Positions 1 through 7,123 of a stretch of 47,961 nucleotides of DNA are shown in pieces; within the stretch, counting starts at the first letter, position 1, and the number at the start of each line of letters is the position of its first letter. The stretch covers positions 1 to 47,961 of the forward strand of contig NZ_MUIO01000010.1 in NCBI RefSeq assembly GCF_002087235.1. The letters run 5' to 3'. This stretch comes from Pseudomonas floridensis. Its GTDB lineage: Bacteria > Pseudomonadota > Gammaproteobacteria > Pseudomonadales > Pseudomonadaceae. Under the pieces are notes generated by a model that saw only the letters and a program-made list of their open reading frames with translations, made no database searches and was not told the DNA's origin. Both the position numbers and the translations under genes were made by a program.

Positions 1-19
1 CGCCGATGATGGATTGGAC
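1..19. repeat. attL core (left copy of the dusA direct repeat)
   Basis: The 19 bases CGCCGATGATGGATTGGAC are identical to 47845-47863. After base 19 the two copies diverge, C here and A at the right copy, so this marks the left junction. The left limit cannot be seen because the window begins here. Confidence 0.9.
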
Positions 20-23
20 CTGA
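1..23 (+). pseudogene. dusA: Truncated 5' stub of dusA left by integration
   Basis: Reading the repeat in the dusA frame gives P-M-M-D-W-T and then a TGA stop at 21-23, directly after the phage junction. The native chromosomal start of dusA would lie left of the window, so transcription from the old promoter can yield only a short peptide. The working copy is rebuilt at the right end. Confidence 0.8.
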
Positions 24-74
24 CTAGAAAAAAAGTATATTAAAATCAGTTGGTTATATTGGGTCTATACGATG

Positions 75-114
75 TTTTAGCATTTTTTTAGGATGTGGAT
101 CACAGTCTACATCC
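75..114. promoter_or_regulatory. Possible integrase arm site and inverted repeat near attL
   Basis: TTTTAGCA at 75-82 matches the core of the repeats beside attR (47680-47763) and may be an integrase arm-type site. Next to it, GGATGTGGA (91-99) and TCTACATCC (106-114) form an imperfect inverted repeat of 9-base arms with one mismatch. Function is inferred only from position. Confidence 0.35.
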
Positions 115-145
115 CTCCCACCGTTAATCACCTAGCCGGAGTTCT

Positions 146-379
146 GTGAACCCTTCGTCCAAGACTTCTGATTTGATGCGCAAAGCTTTCCGAAAAGCCC
201 ATTGTCTGTCTGACAGCTACCTAGGGTTCCCAGAGCTCGTTCGTGCCCCACAAAAATTTCTAAGTCGTGTACACGCGTCTGCCAACGAACTGAAGACATT
301 CAACCTTACGGGTAATCGGAAATTTTGCTGGTATGGTAGACCTAATGATGGCTATAGGCTATTTTGGCACATTGAGTGA
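146..379 (+). CDS. Possible small protein upstream of the ATPase-PRTase gene
   Basis: An open frame of 77 codons begins with GTG, preceded by CCGGAG at a plausible Shine-Dalgarno distance. It ends 27 bases before the large gene and in the same frame. The product is basic, with no recognised domain, signal peptide or membrane segment. It might be a small partner of the next gene, a decayed piece of a cargo gene, or not a gene. Confidence 0.3.
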   Translation: MNPSSKTSDLMRKAFRKAHCLSDSYLGFPELVRAPQKFLSRVHASANELKTFNLTGNRKFCWYGRPNDGYRLFWHIE

Positions 380-406
380 GAATGCGGTCACTTTTGGGGA
401 AGTGAA

Positions 407-3400
407 ATGGAAGTCAAAGTCCCAGCTCCAGCCAAGTCAATTGTGTGCCAAGGGGCAAGCTATCTCGGGCTTTTCGCCTTGGAAGAAGAAATTCGAAAAG
501 TGGGCGAAGGGCATCACTCCGCAAATATTTACTCTGATGCGAGGGATGCGCTTGTAAGTGCGATTGCGGAGATTTGTAGTTTTTCTGGAGTTTATTCAGG
601 CGCTAACCTTGAACGAGTTTTGGGAGAAGTAGAGTCTGCCACTTCCAATCACCGCATAGTCGCAATTCTATTAATTCGCAGTATGGCGGTGGATGGTTTA
701 TTGCCAATTGATGATGAGCACAACGTCATCATTCGTAAGATTCTAACTATTGTCGAGTCGCATACGCCTGAATTGATGAAACACTGCCGAGTTGATAAGC
801 AGCAGAATTATGAAAAGATCAATATAATCAAAGCTTTGCACGGCACTATATGTGCTCACTATGCAGCGTTGAGTGAAGTGACGGGCACGTTAAATGAGAT
901 CGCCTCACAGAAGTCAATAATTCTAAAATGCTTGAGGCACAACACTTTTCAAGGCTATCTCCAACCTTTCAACTATGTGCCCATAAAAACAAAGCTGGAA
1001 GCTATTGTTGAAGGCGTAGATGCTGTTGTAAATAGCAGTGGGTCAGATTATAAACTAAATTTAGACGAGCTCGGACGTACCTTAGAGGAAAGTTTGTTCT
1101 TAGCGAGAAGCTCAGAGTCTTTTTTTACCGAGAAATTTGCTCTCCCATTTCTGGATGCTGTCTGTGAAGCGGTTGAAATAGTTAAAACTACTGCGTCTGA
1201 ACGACTTGCCTCTGTAATCGAGCCGATTCGAAAACCGCCGAGGGCTGCTGAAAAGCGCTATCCATTGCATCAAGTTGATCGCTTTGTCAACATTATCTTG
1301 CCCCTAGTTAACAATGGCCCTAGTACCGCGGTTGAGGTTGTTGTAGAGATCGATTGTGGATCTGAGTCTACTATTATTTTGGATAACGACAGACTTCGCT
1401 GTGGAGATGTGCCTCCAGGTAAGTTTGCGGTGTGTCTAAGAGCCTGTATCGTCGAGCCTTCCAGTAGGGTCGAAATGACTGTAGACATAAGTTGGCGAGA
1501 GTTGTTTGGCACATGTCGCAGTGAGATATTTGATTTAGTGGTAGAAGGTCAGAATGAGGCTGTGGACTGGTCGTTGTTGGAATCGTTAGAACCCTACAGC
1601 CTTGAAGTTGCTGAAGGCGATATGTTTGTAGGTCGTAGTGCTAAAGTAAAAGCAATTGCGAACAAGCTTTTGAAGCACCCTATGACTTCAACGTACGTGA
1701 CCGGCCAGAAAAGGATAGGGAAAACGTCTCTTGCAAAAGCGGTTGTTAACTATCTAGAACGTGATCGGTCTGATTTTCATAGTTTGTATTTGGAGTATGG
1801 TGAGTATTGCTCAACTACGCCCCAAGGGACGCTTAAATCCCTAGGTGAAAATATCCAGAACTTTTTACTCAACTACATGCCTGCAAGTGACGTCGTCGCT
1901 GCTGACTTTAGAGAATCACTAGCCGATCTCAATCTCACTGCTAAGAAACTCGAATTCCGACATCCTGAAAAAAGGTTCGTAGTGATTCTTGATGAGTTCG
2001 ATGAGATCCATCCGGAAATGTACCGGTCCGGTCCAATCGCGGAAACCTTCTTTGCTAATTTGCGCACCTTAGCGGCTAGAAAGAACCTTGCCTTCATCCT
2101 TGTGGGTGGCGAAAAAATGCCGTTTATAATCGGAGCGCAAGGAGATCAGCTCAATAAATTCTCAAGAGAAACCTTGGATTTTTTTTCTAGAAGTAATGAG
2201 TGGGCAGAATACCTTGAACTGATCACTCAACCTGTTGATGGTCAGCTGAACTGGGATGATGAGGCCATTAATTTAATTTTTACTTTAACTCATGGGCATC
2301 CCTATTATACTAAGCTTCTTTGTTCGAAGATTGTAAGCATCGCCATCGCTGAGCGGGATACTGAAATTATTGCGTCGGATGTATCCGGAGGTTTGTCTGT
2401 TCTATTATCCGAACTGGATACAAACGCTTTTGCGCATTTGTGGAAGGATGGTTTAAATTTCGAGAGAGAGCACGCTGAAGTTGCAGAGTTGAAGCGGCTG
2501 AGGTTGCTTGTAGGGATAGGGAGATCCTTGCGTGAGCACAAGCGGAAAGAAGAAGAAGTCAAAGCGAGAGCGGTTAGTGCTCACTTGCTAGAACCCGAAA
2601 TTACACCGTTGATTGCTGACTTCCAAAGGCGCGAGATTCTATACGAGCGAAATGGTGAATTACATTTTACTGTACCGTTGTTTGAGCGTTGGCTGACTGA
2701 ATATGGACTTAACAAGCTGGTTACGAGTACATTGGGTGATGAACTCGAGGAGGGGATCCGTGCAGCAGAAGATAAAGCCCATGTTACTGCCAAGGATATT
2801 CAAAAATTAGTCTTGAAATGGCCAATTTACAGGGCTCAAAAAATTGACGGTGAGCAAATAAGAGCCTGGCTGGATCAAGAATCCGATATTTTAAATCAGC
2901 GATTGCTATTCACTATCCTAGAAAATGTCAGGTTTTTAAGCTCCTTACAAGTAGACGAGCTTTTGAAAATAGCTCATGCTCGTGTGGTAAGGCCGGTTAT
3001 AGGCGTTTCGACTATTACTCACCGTAGAGATAGGCGTCAGGATGTTTTAATCACGTTTGTTGACGATGTCGGCAAGAGTGGCCTGCAATATGCTCGAACC
3101 TATGCAAAGATCAATTCGCTATCCACTCAAACTATTGTTGAGCCCGCTTCGATAGGGAAGCGGCTCGCGGGTGCTAAAGACGATGAGCTTCCTAAGGCAA
3201 TCATAATTGTAGATGACGTGATTGGTAGTGGTGACACACTTTCTGGCGGACTGTCTGAGCTGCTTGATAGCTTGGCATCTCAGTTAATCGAGTCGAAGGT
3301 ACCCATCTTGGTTATCACATTGGTCGGCACTGAGGATGGTGAGAAAAAAGTAAAAAACATTCTTGAGAAGTCTGGTGTGACTTACGAACTACATCTTTGC

Positions 3401-3652
3401 GAGGTTTTGTCCGACTCGTCCTACGCTTTTCCTAATCAAGGGAAAGGGTTCTGGGAGACGGATGAGGAAATGCACAAAGCTAAAGCGCTTTGTCTTCGCC
3501 TAGGTTCAAGTCTTTACAAAAATCCGCTGGGCTATAAAAATCAGGGGCTTTTGCTGGTGCTTCCTGAAACATGCCCAAACAATTCTTTGCCAATATTGTA
3601 CCGCGCGAAGGTCGGGACTTGGACTCCTCTATTTCCACGTCCCGCAACTTAA
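407..3652 (+). CDS. Large ATPase with C-terminal phosphoribosyltransferase-like domain; putative defence cargo
   Basis: The 1081-residue protein reads as four parts. The first ~280 residues are helical and of unknown function. A beta-rich, Ig-like stretch covers about 280-400. A STAND/AAA-like ATPase follows, with Walker A GQKRIGKTS at 433-441 and Walker B ILDEFDE around 527-533. The C-terminus has a PRPP-binding-type loop, IIIVDDVIGSGDT, around 932-944, typical of phosphoribosyltransferase folds. ATG 407 is the first start after the upstream stop and has GGGGA before it. The gene is clearly more AT-rich than the structural genes, stands alone just inside attL and ends in a terminator, all typical of a moron. 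Large multidomain NTPases of this build are common in anti-phage systems. Enzymatic activity is not shown by the sequence, and a defence role is inference. Confidence 0.7.
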   Translation: MEVKVPAPAKSIVCQGASYLGLFALEEEIRKVGEGHHSANIYSDARDALVSAIAEICSFSGVYSGANLERVLGEVESATSNHRIVAILLIRSMAVDGLLPIDDEHNVIIRKILTIVESHTPELMKHCRVDKQQNYEKINIIKALHGTICAHYAALSEVTGTLNEIASQKSIILKCLRHNTFQGYLQPFNYVPIKTKLEAIVEGVDAVVNSSGSDYKLNLDELGRTLEESLFLARSSESFFTEKFALPFLDAVCEAVEIVKTTASERLASVIEPIRKPPRAAEKRYPLHQVDRFVNIILPLVNNGPSTAVEVVVEIDCGSESTIILDNDRLRCGDVPPGKFAVCLRACIVEPSSRVEMTVDISWRELFGTCRSEIFDLVVEGQNEAVDWSLLESLEPYSLEVAEGDMFVGRSAKVKAIANKLLKHPMTSTYVTGQKRIGKTSLAKAVVNYLERDRSDFHSLYLEYGEYCSTTPQGTLKSLGENIQNFLLNYMPASDVVAADFRESLADLNLTAKKLEFRHPEKRFVVILDEFDEIHPEMYRSGPIAETFFANLRTLAARKNLAFILVGGEKMPFIIGAQGDQLNKFSRETLDFFSRSNEWAEYLELITQPVDGQLNWDDEAINLIFTLTHGHPYYTKLLCSKIVSIAIAERDTEIIASDVSGGLSVLLSELDTNAFAHLWKDGLNFEREHAEVAELKRLRLLVGIGRSLREHKRKEEEVKARAVSAHLLEPEITPLIADFQRREILYERNGELHFTVPLFERWLTEYGLNKLVTSTLGDELEEGIRAAEDKAHVTAKDIQKLVLKWPIYRAQKIDGEQIRAWLDQESDILNQRLLFTILENVRFLSSLQVDELLKIAHARVVRPVIGVSTITHRRDRRQDVLITFVDDVGKSGLQYARTYAKINSLSTQTIVEPASIGKRLAGAKDDELPKAIIIVDDVIGSGDTLSGGLSELLDSLASQLIESKVPILVITLVGTEDGEKKVKNILEKSGVTYELHLCEVLSDSSYAFPNQGKGFWETDEEMHKAKALCLRLGSSLYKNPLGYKNQGLLLVLPETCPNNSLPILYRAKVGTWTPLFPRPAT

Positions 3653-3666
3653 CTGCGGGATGTTTT
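3640..3666 (+). terminator. Intrinsic terminator of the ATPase-PRTase gene
   Basis: TCCCGCA (3640-3646) pairs perfectly with TGCGGGA (3654-3660) across a 7-base loop and is followed by TGTTTT. The TAA stop codon lies inside the loop, so the gene and its terminator form a compact self-contained unit. Confidence 0.75.
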
Positions 3667-3814
3667 GCATTGGAGTTTTGCTGTTTCTTGACTTCGATTT
3701 TAGATGATAATGGGTCTGAGCTAGTCTGCTTGGAACGTTTCTGAATTGTAAGAGTGGAGAGGGTGGCTTTGTCTACATTCAGCCCCCTCCGTTCACTCTA
3801 TGTAGTTATGTTCT

Positions 3815-4084
3815 TTACTCTAATCGACCCATTAGCTGGTTATGCTCTCTTTCAGCGATTAGACGTTGACGATCAATGTAATTTGCTAAATCTTTTAAAT
3901 GGATTCCCAGCCCCGCCTTTTGGCTCTGGGGGCCAAGTCTCGTAACTAAAATATCGATTTCTCCCGAAATCTGTTTTCGTTTAAATTTTTCAACCGACAG
4001 ATTCATGTAGTCCTTGCAAACTTTATCTAGCGGTATTACAGCCATGCCATTGTACTGGGCCATCAATAAAAACAGTGTGTTCAT
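3815..4084 (-). CDS. PrtN-family pyocin activator-like regulator
   Basis: The protein has 89 residues from the ATG at 4084, which gives the typical PrtN beginning M-N-T-L-F-L-L-M-A-Q-Y and has AGGAG upstream. An in-frame GTG farther upstream (4126) would add 14 residues of unlikely sequence. The pattern of a hydrophobic start, IPLDKVCKDY and a C-terminal LKDLANYID matches the PyocinActivator family, whose founder PrtN activates pyocin genes in P. aeruginosa. It is the last gene of the leftward early operon, so it may activate phage genes after induction. A second family member lies upstream at 5398-5724. Confidence 0.85.
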   Translation of the reverse strand: MNTLFLLMAQYNGMAVIPLDKVCKDYMNLSVEKFKRKQISGEIDILVTRLGPQSQKAGLGIHLKDLANYIDRQRLIAEREHNQLMGRLE

Positions 4085-4122
4085 TACGTATCTTCTCCTG
4101 TAAATCAAATTAGGGCAAAGCC

Positions 4123-4995
4123 TCAAGCCGCGCCGCGTTCATCCGTCGTGCAAGAAATCGAATGCTGTCGCTGCCACTCGCGGAACTTGTCCATTTCCAA
4201 GGGCTTTAAGTCGGTCCATCCGATGGGCCATCCCATGAGCCACTCGACCCATTCCGGGTTCAGGTGGCCATGGTCTGAAGCCATGACCGCATGATCCAGG
4301 CGATCCTTTGCGCGGCTTCTGCCGCTGCGTCGGGTCAAGGCGTTTGGGGATGATCCTTTTGCTATCGACGCGACTGGCGTCGGCCAGATCGCCCGACCTT
4401 TGCGTTGGCTCGGGCGTGGTGGGTGCATCCATTGCTTCGCGGCGCTGCTCAGGCCCCATCCGGCTGTTTTGCTGCTGCCCGGCTGGTTGTGGTTGCCGTT
4501 CACGGTCGGGGTAGGCCACAAGCCAGATGCGGTCGCGCTGATGTGGCGCTCTGCAGTCTGCCGCTGATAGACGACACCAGTGCGCGTCATACCCCATAGC
4601 GGCAAGGTCACCGAGGACCACGGCAAGTCCTCGTCCCACAAGCAGCGGTGAGTTTTCCACGAGCACGTAGCGGCATCGAACCTCACCGATGATTCGAGCC
4701 ATTTCTTTCCAGAGTCCGGAGCGGCTCCCTTCGATGCCTTGTCCGGATCCGGCTGCTGATATGTCCTGGCACGGAAAGCCGCCCGATACAACGTCAACAA
4801 GTCCTCGCCATGGCGTTCCGTCAAAGGCTCGGACGTCAGACCAAATCGGGAAAGGCGAGAGGGCACCATCGTTTTGTCGTTGCGCGAGAACCTGTGCGGC
4901 GTATGCATCACGTTCAACGGCGCAGATCGTGCGCCAGCCGAGCAGGTGGGAGCCGAGTATTCCGCCACCAGCGCCTGCGAAAAGAGCCAGCTCAT
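4123..4995 (-). CDS. Long open frame fully overlapping the C5 methyltransferase in another frame
   Basis: This 290-residue frame starts (ATG 4995) four bases after the methyltransferase GTG and stops 16 bases beyond the methyltransferase stop, so both could use the same ribosome binding site. It is not a featureless shadow. Tryptophan-rich runs such as SGLWPTPTVNGN and WVEWLMGWPIGWTDLKPLE near the C-terminus resemble sequences I know from phage proteins annotated as methylase-associated. In 4561-4620, third-position GC is 15/20 in this frame against 12/20 in the methyltransferase frame. It may be a true second product or a conserved by-product of methyltransferase coding. Which one cannot be settled here. 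Confidence 0.45.
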   Translation of the reverse strand: MSWLFSQALVAEYSAPTCSAGARSAPLNVMHTPHRFSRNDKTMVPSRLSRFGLTSEPLTERHGEDLLTLYRAAFRARTYQQPDPDKASKGAAPDSGKKWLESSVRFDAATCSWKTHRCLWDEDLPWSSVTLPLWGMTRTGVVYQRQTAERHISATASGLWPTPTVNGNHNQPGSSKTAGWGLSSAAKQWMHPPRPSQRKGRAIWPTPVASIAKGSSPNALTRRSGRSRAKDRLDHAVMASDHGHLNPEWVEWLMGWPIGWTDLKPLEMDKFREWQRQHSISCTTDERGAA

Positions 4996-4999
4996 TCAC
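4139..4999 (-). CDS. C5 DNA cytosine methyltransferase (Dcm-like)
   Basis: The protein transfers a methyl group from S-adenosylmethionine to cytosine C5 in DNA. In the 286-residue product, motif I FAGAGGG is at 7-13, the catalytic PCQ cysteine is Cys77 in GGFPCQDIS, motif VI is ENS at 115-117, motif VIII is the QRDRIW run and motif X is the C-terminal LKALGNGQVPR. All key motifs are present and no frameshift is seen. The GTG at 4999 is preferred because CAGGGGG lies just before it; an in-frame GTG at 5044 lacks a good site. No partner restriction gene is adjacent, so it probably protects phage DNA from host restriction. The gene lies in the leftward early operon. Confidence 0.9.
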   Translation of the reverse strand: MNELALFAGAGGGILGSHLLGWRTICAVERDAYAAQVLAQRQNDGALSPFPIWSDVRAFDGTPWRGLVDVVSGGFPCQDISAAGSGQGIEGSRSGLWKEMARIIGEVRCRYVLVENSPLLVGRGLAVVLGDLAAMGYDAHWCRLSAADCRAPHQRDRIWLVAYPDRERQPQPAGQQQNSRMGPEQRREAMDAPTTPEPTQRSGDLADASRVDSKRIIPKRLDPTQRQKPRKGSPGSCGHGFRPWPPEPGMGRVAHGMAHRMDRLKALGNGQVPRVAATAFDFLHDG

Positions 5000-5065
5000 G
5001 TGGCCCCCTGCCTTGCAAGTGAGTGCTGTAGGTATGAGTGGCACTCGAGATGTTCACAGTCCGGC

Positions 5066-5353
5066 TCATGAAGCGCGCTCCATCAGACGACATGCCGGCG
5101 TTTTCTCTTCGGGGGCTTCCAGGTTGAGCAGCCTGGATTCAAGCAGGTCGAAATGATCAAGCAGTCGCCGGTTGAGCAGGCGGACCTCGCCCATTCTGCG
5201 GGTCAGTTCGTTGAGTGATTCCTCATGCTCAACTACAGCAACCTGTTTGCCTTTCTGCTGGCCATCGCTATGTCCGTATCGATAACCGATCCAGAGCAGC
5301 ACGACTGCCCAGCAGAGGATGAAGACGAGCGAGAGGGCTTGGGTGGTATCCAT
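5066..5353 (-). CDS. Small membrane-anchored protein, function unknown
   Basis: This 95-residue protein has one strong hydrophobic segment near residues 8-24, then a polar, heptad-like helical region of about 45 residues. It probably sits in the inner membrane with a cytoplasmic coiled tail. ATG 5353 is chosen because AAAAGG precedes it; an in-frame GTG three codons upstream is less likely. It lies between the methyltransferase and a PrtN-like gene in the same leftward operon. I do not recognise a named family. Confidence 0.65.
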   Translation of the reverse strand: MDTTQALSLVFILCWAVVLLWIGYRYGHSDGQQKGKQVAVVEHEESLNELTRRMGEVRLLNRRLLDHFDLLESRLLNLEAPEEKTPACRLMERAS

Positions 5354-5397
5354 GGTGTGCACCTTTTGTGAGTCGCGGCCGGTGGTGGCGGCCAGGG

Positions 5398-5724
5398 TCA
5401 GTTGTCGAGCTCGTCGCTTGGGACGTCGAGCCTCGACAGTTTTTCGTCCGCTTTGTACGCGTTGATATCGATCAACGCTGCAACGTGACGGATGTGAGCG
5501 AACTTGGGAGCCTTGCGGCTGCTGTCGAGCGTGGTGACCGGCAACTGGATCCGGCCGCTCTCGATCTCGGCGGCAAACGACCGCTCGTTGAGGTTTCGGA
5601 AGTACTGCACGCGCAGCTTTTCAAGGGGTATCAGCACGTCGCCGAACGTGCGGTAAAGCAGCTCGATGGTGGCCGCGTCGGGTGCTGGCATCAGGCGCAG
5701 CGGGTTCTGATTCGAGTGATTCAT
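5398..5724 (-). CDS. Second PrtN-family pyocin activator-like regulator
   Basis: The 108-residue protein carries the PyocinActivator pattern: a helix with ELLYRTFGDVLIPLEKL, then ESGRIQLP and a C-terminal HVAALIDIN helix. The start at 5724 is supported because its ATG overlaps the TGA of the small gene upstream (ATGA at 5721-5724), implying translational coupling. It is a distant relative of the protein at 3815-4084, not a recent duplicate. Two such regulators in one early operon could act on different promoters or as a pair. Confidence 0.75.
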   Translation of the reverse strand: MNHSNQNPLRLMPAPDAATIELLYRTFGDVLIPLEKLRVQYFRNLNERSFAAEIESGRIQLPVTTLDSSRKAPKFAHIRHVAALIDINAYKADEKLSRLDVPSDELDN

Positions 5725-5894
5725 GGGTCTGGCTTCGCAATCCTTTGTCGTTTTTTCGGGTGATGCCATGCGTTCAGGCAGTGACGTTTTGTCAACTCGC
5801 GCAGGTGCTCGGGCACTTCGAGGAGCGCGGCGTTGCGCTCCTCGCGTGTGCGCATGGCAATGATCTGGCGAGCGTATTCCCTAGGCCACGTCAC
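5721..5894 (-). CDS. Small helical protein coupled to the PrtN-like gene
   Basis: A 57-codon frame starts with GTG at 5894, inside the 3' end of the KilAC-type gene (14-base overlap), and ends in an ATGA junction with the next gene. The product is highly charged and helical, with TREERNAALLEVPEHLREL in the middle, and its codon choice resembles the neighbouring genes. The tight overlaps at both ends and the lack of any other gene in this gap support it. Function is unknown. Confidence 0.6.
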   Translation of the reverse strand: MTWPREYARQIIAMRTREERNAALLEVPEHLRELTKRHCLNAWHHPKKRQRIAKPDP

Positions 5895-6165
5895 GGCTGT
5901 CTGCCGGTATGTCCGGCAGTTGCAGGCCCAACTGATCGGCCAACCATCGAATGCCGGGCTGTTTCACTCGGGTCGATTGGCTGTACTGCATGCCGAGCTG
6001 GTGGTGAAACCAGTTGCTGTCCCTAATCCGAAGGTATTCGCGGTCGCGGGTAGGGTAGGCGGGCAGGTTGCGCTCATTGAGCAAGGCCTTGTCACGCATT
6101 ATGGCGATCAGCTTCGGGCGGCTGATGCCAAGCTGTCGTGCGGCCTGGGCAAGAGTTCGTTCCAT
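5881..6165 (-). CDS. KilAC-type antirepressor-like DNA-binding protein
   Basis: The 94-residue product begins at ATG 6165 behind GGGGGAG. It has an N-terminal winged-helix signature (LAQAARQLGISRPKLIAIM), a central basic stretch and a C-terminal KQPGIRWLADQLGL. This matches the KilAC domain found at the C-terminus of many phage antirepressors, but here it stands alone without a BRO or Ant N-terminal domain. It sits in the leftward early operon, where it could counter the repressor or modulate host functions. Confidence 0.65.
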   Translation of the reverse strand: MERTLAQAARQLGISRPKLIAIMRDKALLNERNLPAYPTRDREYLRIRDSNWFHHQLGMQYSQSTRVKQPGIRWLADQLGLQLPDIPADSRDVA

Positions 6166-6173
6166 GCTCCCCC

Positions 6174-6761
6174 CTATGCCGCGTGCGCTGCAGGACTCGC
6201 AACGCTGATCAGGTGGTTGATGGACTCGATGATTTGCTTGTAAATCTCTGCATCGGTTCCCGCCACTGTGAAGCACTTGGTGCGGGGGCGTTTCACGCCG
6301 ATGCTCATCACGGTTGTCACAGCACTGCGAGTTCTGTTGCGGTGCATGGCGACGTGTATCGGCAGCTCAAGGCCAACATCCAGGATGTGAGATCCACCTC
6401 TGCGCACGAGATTGAAGATCTTCTGGCTCGTCTGCTCGTCGAGGTTGTTTGGACCTGTACCAGGCCGCCGCAAAGCCTCTAGGCTCGACTGCAGGTTTGA
6501 TATGGCTTGGCCGTTGGCAATCTCCTCAATGAAAGCCGCCAATTTAAGGTGCATTGCCTTGGTGTTTGGCAGGGTCAAAGAGTCTCGCTGCCCACCCATG
6601 GCAACAATGAACCGAGTCTCATCTGAGGTGCGCTCGACGTTCAGGCGGAATGGGACGGAGTCTCCTCGCAACGAACGTATTGTGTGATTGAAGGTTTCGG
6701 TCAATCTGACCTGAGCCTTGAGCAAAGCCAAGGTGTTGGCATCCAGTTTGAGCTTGCTCAT
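6174..6761 (-). CDS. Phage early protein of unknown function
   Basis: The 195-residue protein starts at ATG 6761, whose first bases overlap the stop of the preceding gene (ATGA). Its stop lies eight bases before the KilAC-type start. It is soluble, with helical ends and a beta-rich middle that includes RFIVAMGGQRDSL. I do not recognise a family. The coupled junctions place it firmly in the leftward early operon, where many phages keep host-takeover or recombination accessories. Confidence 0.65.
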   Translation of the reverse strand: MSKLKLDANTLALLKAQVRLTETFNHTIRSLRGDSVPFRLNVERTSDETRFIVAMGGQRDSLTLPNTKAMHLKLAAFIEEIANGQAISNLQSSLEALRRPGTGPNNLDEQTSQKIFNLVRRGGSHILDVGLELPIHVAMHRNRTRSAVTTVMSIGVKRPRTKCFTVAGTDAEIYKQIIESINHLISVASPAAHAA

Positions 6762-6934
6762 GCCGCACGTCCTCCGTCATTCGGATCAAAAGGTGCGGGG
6801 GGGCGTATTCTTTGTAGCTTTGGCTTGCTGACCACGAAGGCGCAGCCAGCCATCATGGCCTGGTGGCGCACTTCAAAGACGCGGATAGGGTCTCGGACCC
6901 TTGGGTGGACGTGCAGCGTTGCTGTGGTGTGCAT
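6758..6934 (-). CDS. Small basic early protein, first gene of the leftward operon
   Basis: The 58-residue product from ATG 6934 is rich in His, Arg and Pro and ends by overlapping the next start (ATGA). A longer version from a TTG at 7000 is possible but would start upstream of the predicted promoter -10, so ATG 6934 is preferred. No domain is recognised. Confidence 0.5.
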   Translation of the reverse strand: MHTTATLHVHPRVRDPIRVFEVRHQAMMAGCAFVVSKPKLQRIRPPAPFDPNDGGRAA

Positions 6935-6967
6935 GTATGTAATTCGCTCTGTGGTGGAGAGTGAATC

Positions 6968-7017
6968 AATAATAACCTTCAGGGTTTGCTTGTCAACCAA
7001 ATAATAACCTTAAAGGT
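6968..7017 (-). promoter_or_regulatory. Leftward early promoter with two palindromic operators (O_L-like)
   Basis: On the minus strand, TTGACA (6996-6991) and TATTAT (6974-6969) are separated by 16 bases. ACCCTGAAGGT lies entirely in that spacer (6985-6975), and ACCTTAAAGGT, a perfect odd palindrome, lies just upstream (7007-7017). A 12-bp direct repeat, AATAATAACCTT, at 6968-6979 and 7000-7011 places the two sites 32 bp apart. The first operator is identical to the one at 9501-9511 beside the repressor gene, so CI-type repression of this promoter is the natural reading. Confidence 0.75.
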
Positions 7018-7123
7018 ATTCTCACTCCGAGCCTGTACCGATTCCGCAATGTCAAAAAGCTATTGCTATGAGGCATGGTAGTCCCTAATCTTCTTACTTT
7101 ATCTACAAACGGAGGGGTAGAAA

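Noticed and set aside
5000..5044. N-terminal extension of the C5 methyltransferase to GTG 5044
   Set aside because: No ribosome site upstream, and the extension lacks resemblance to the usual N-terminus, which begins just before the FAGAGGG motif.
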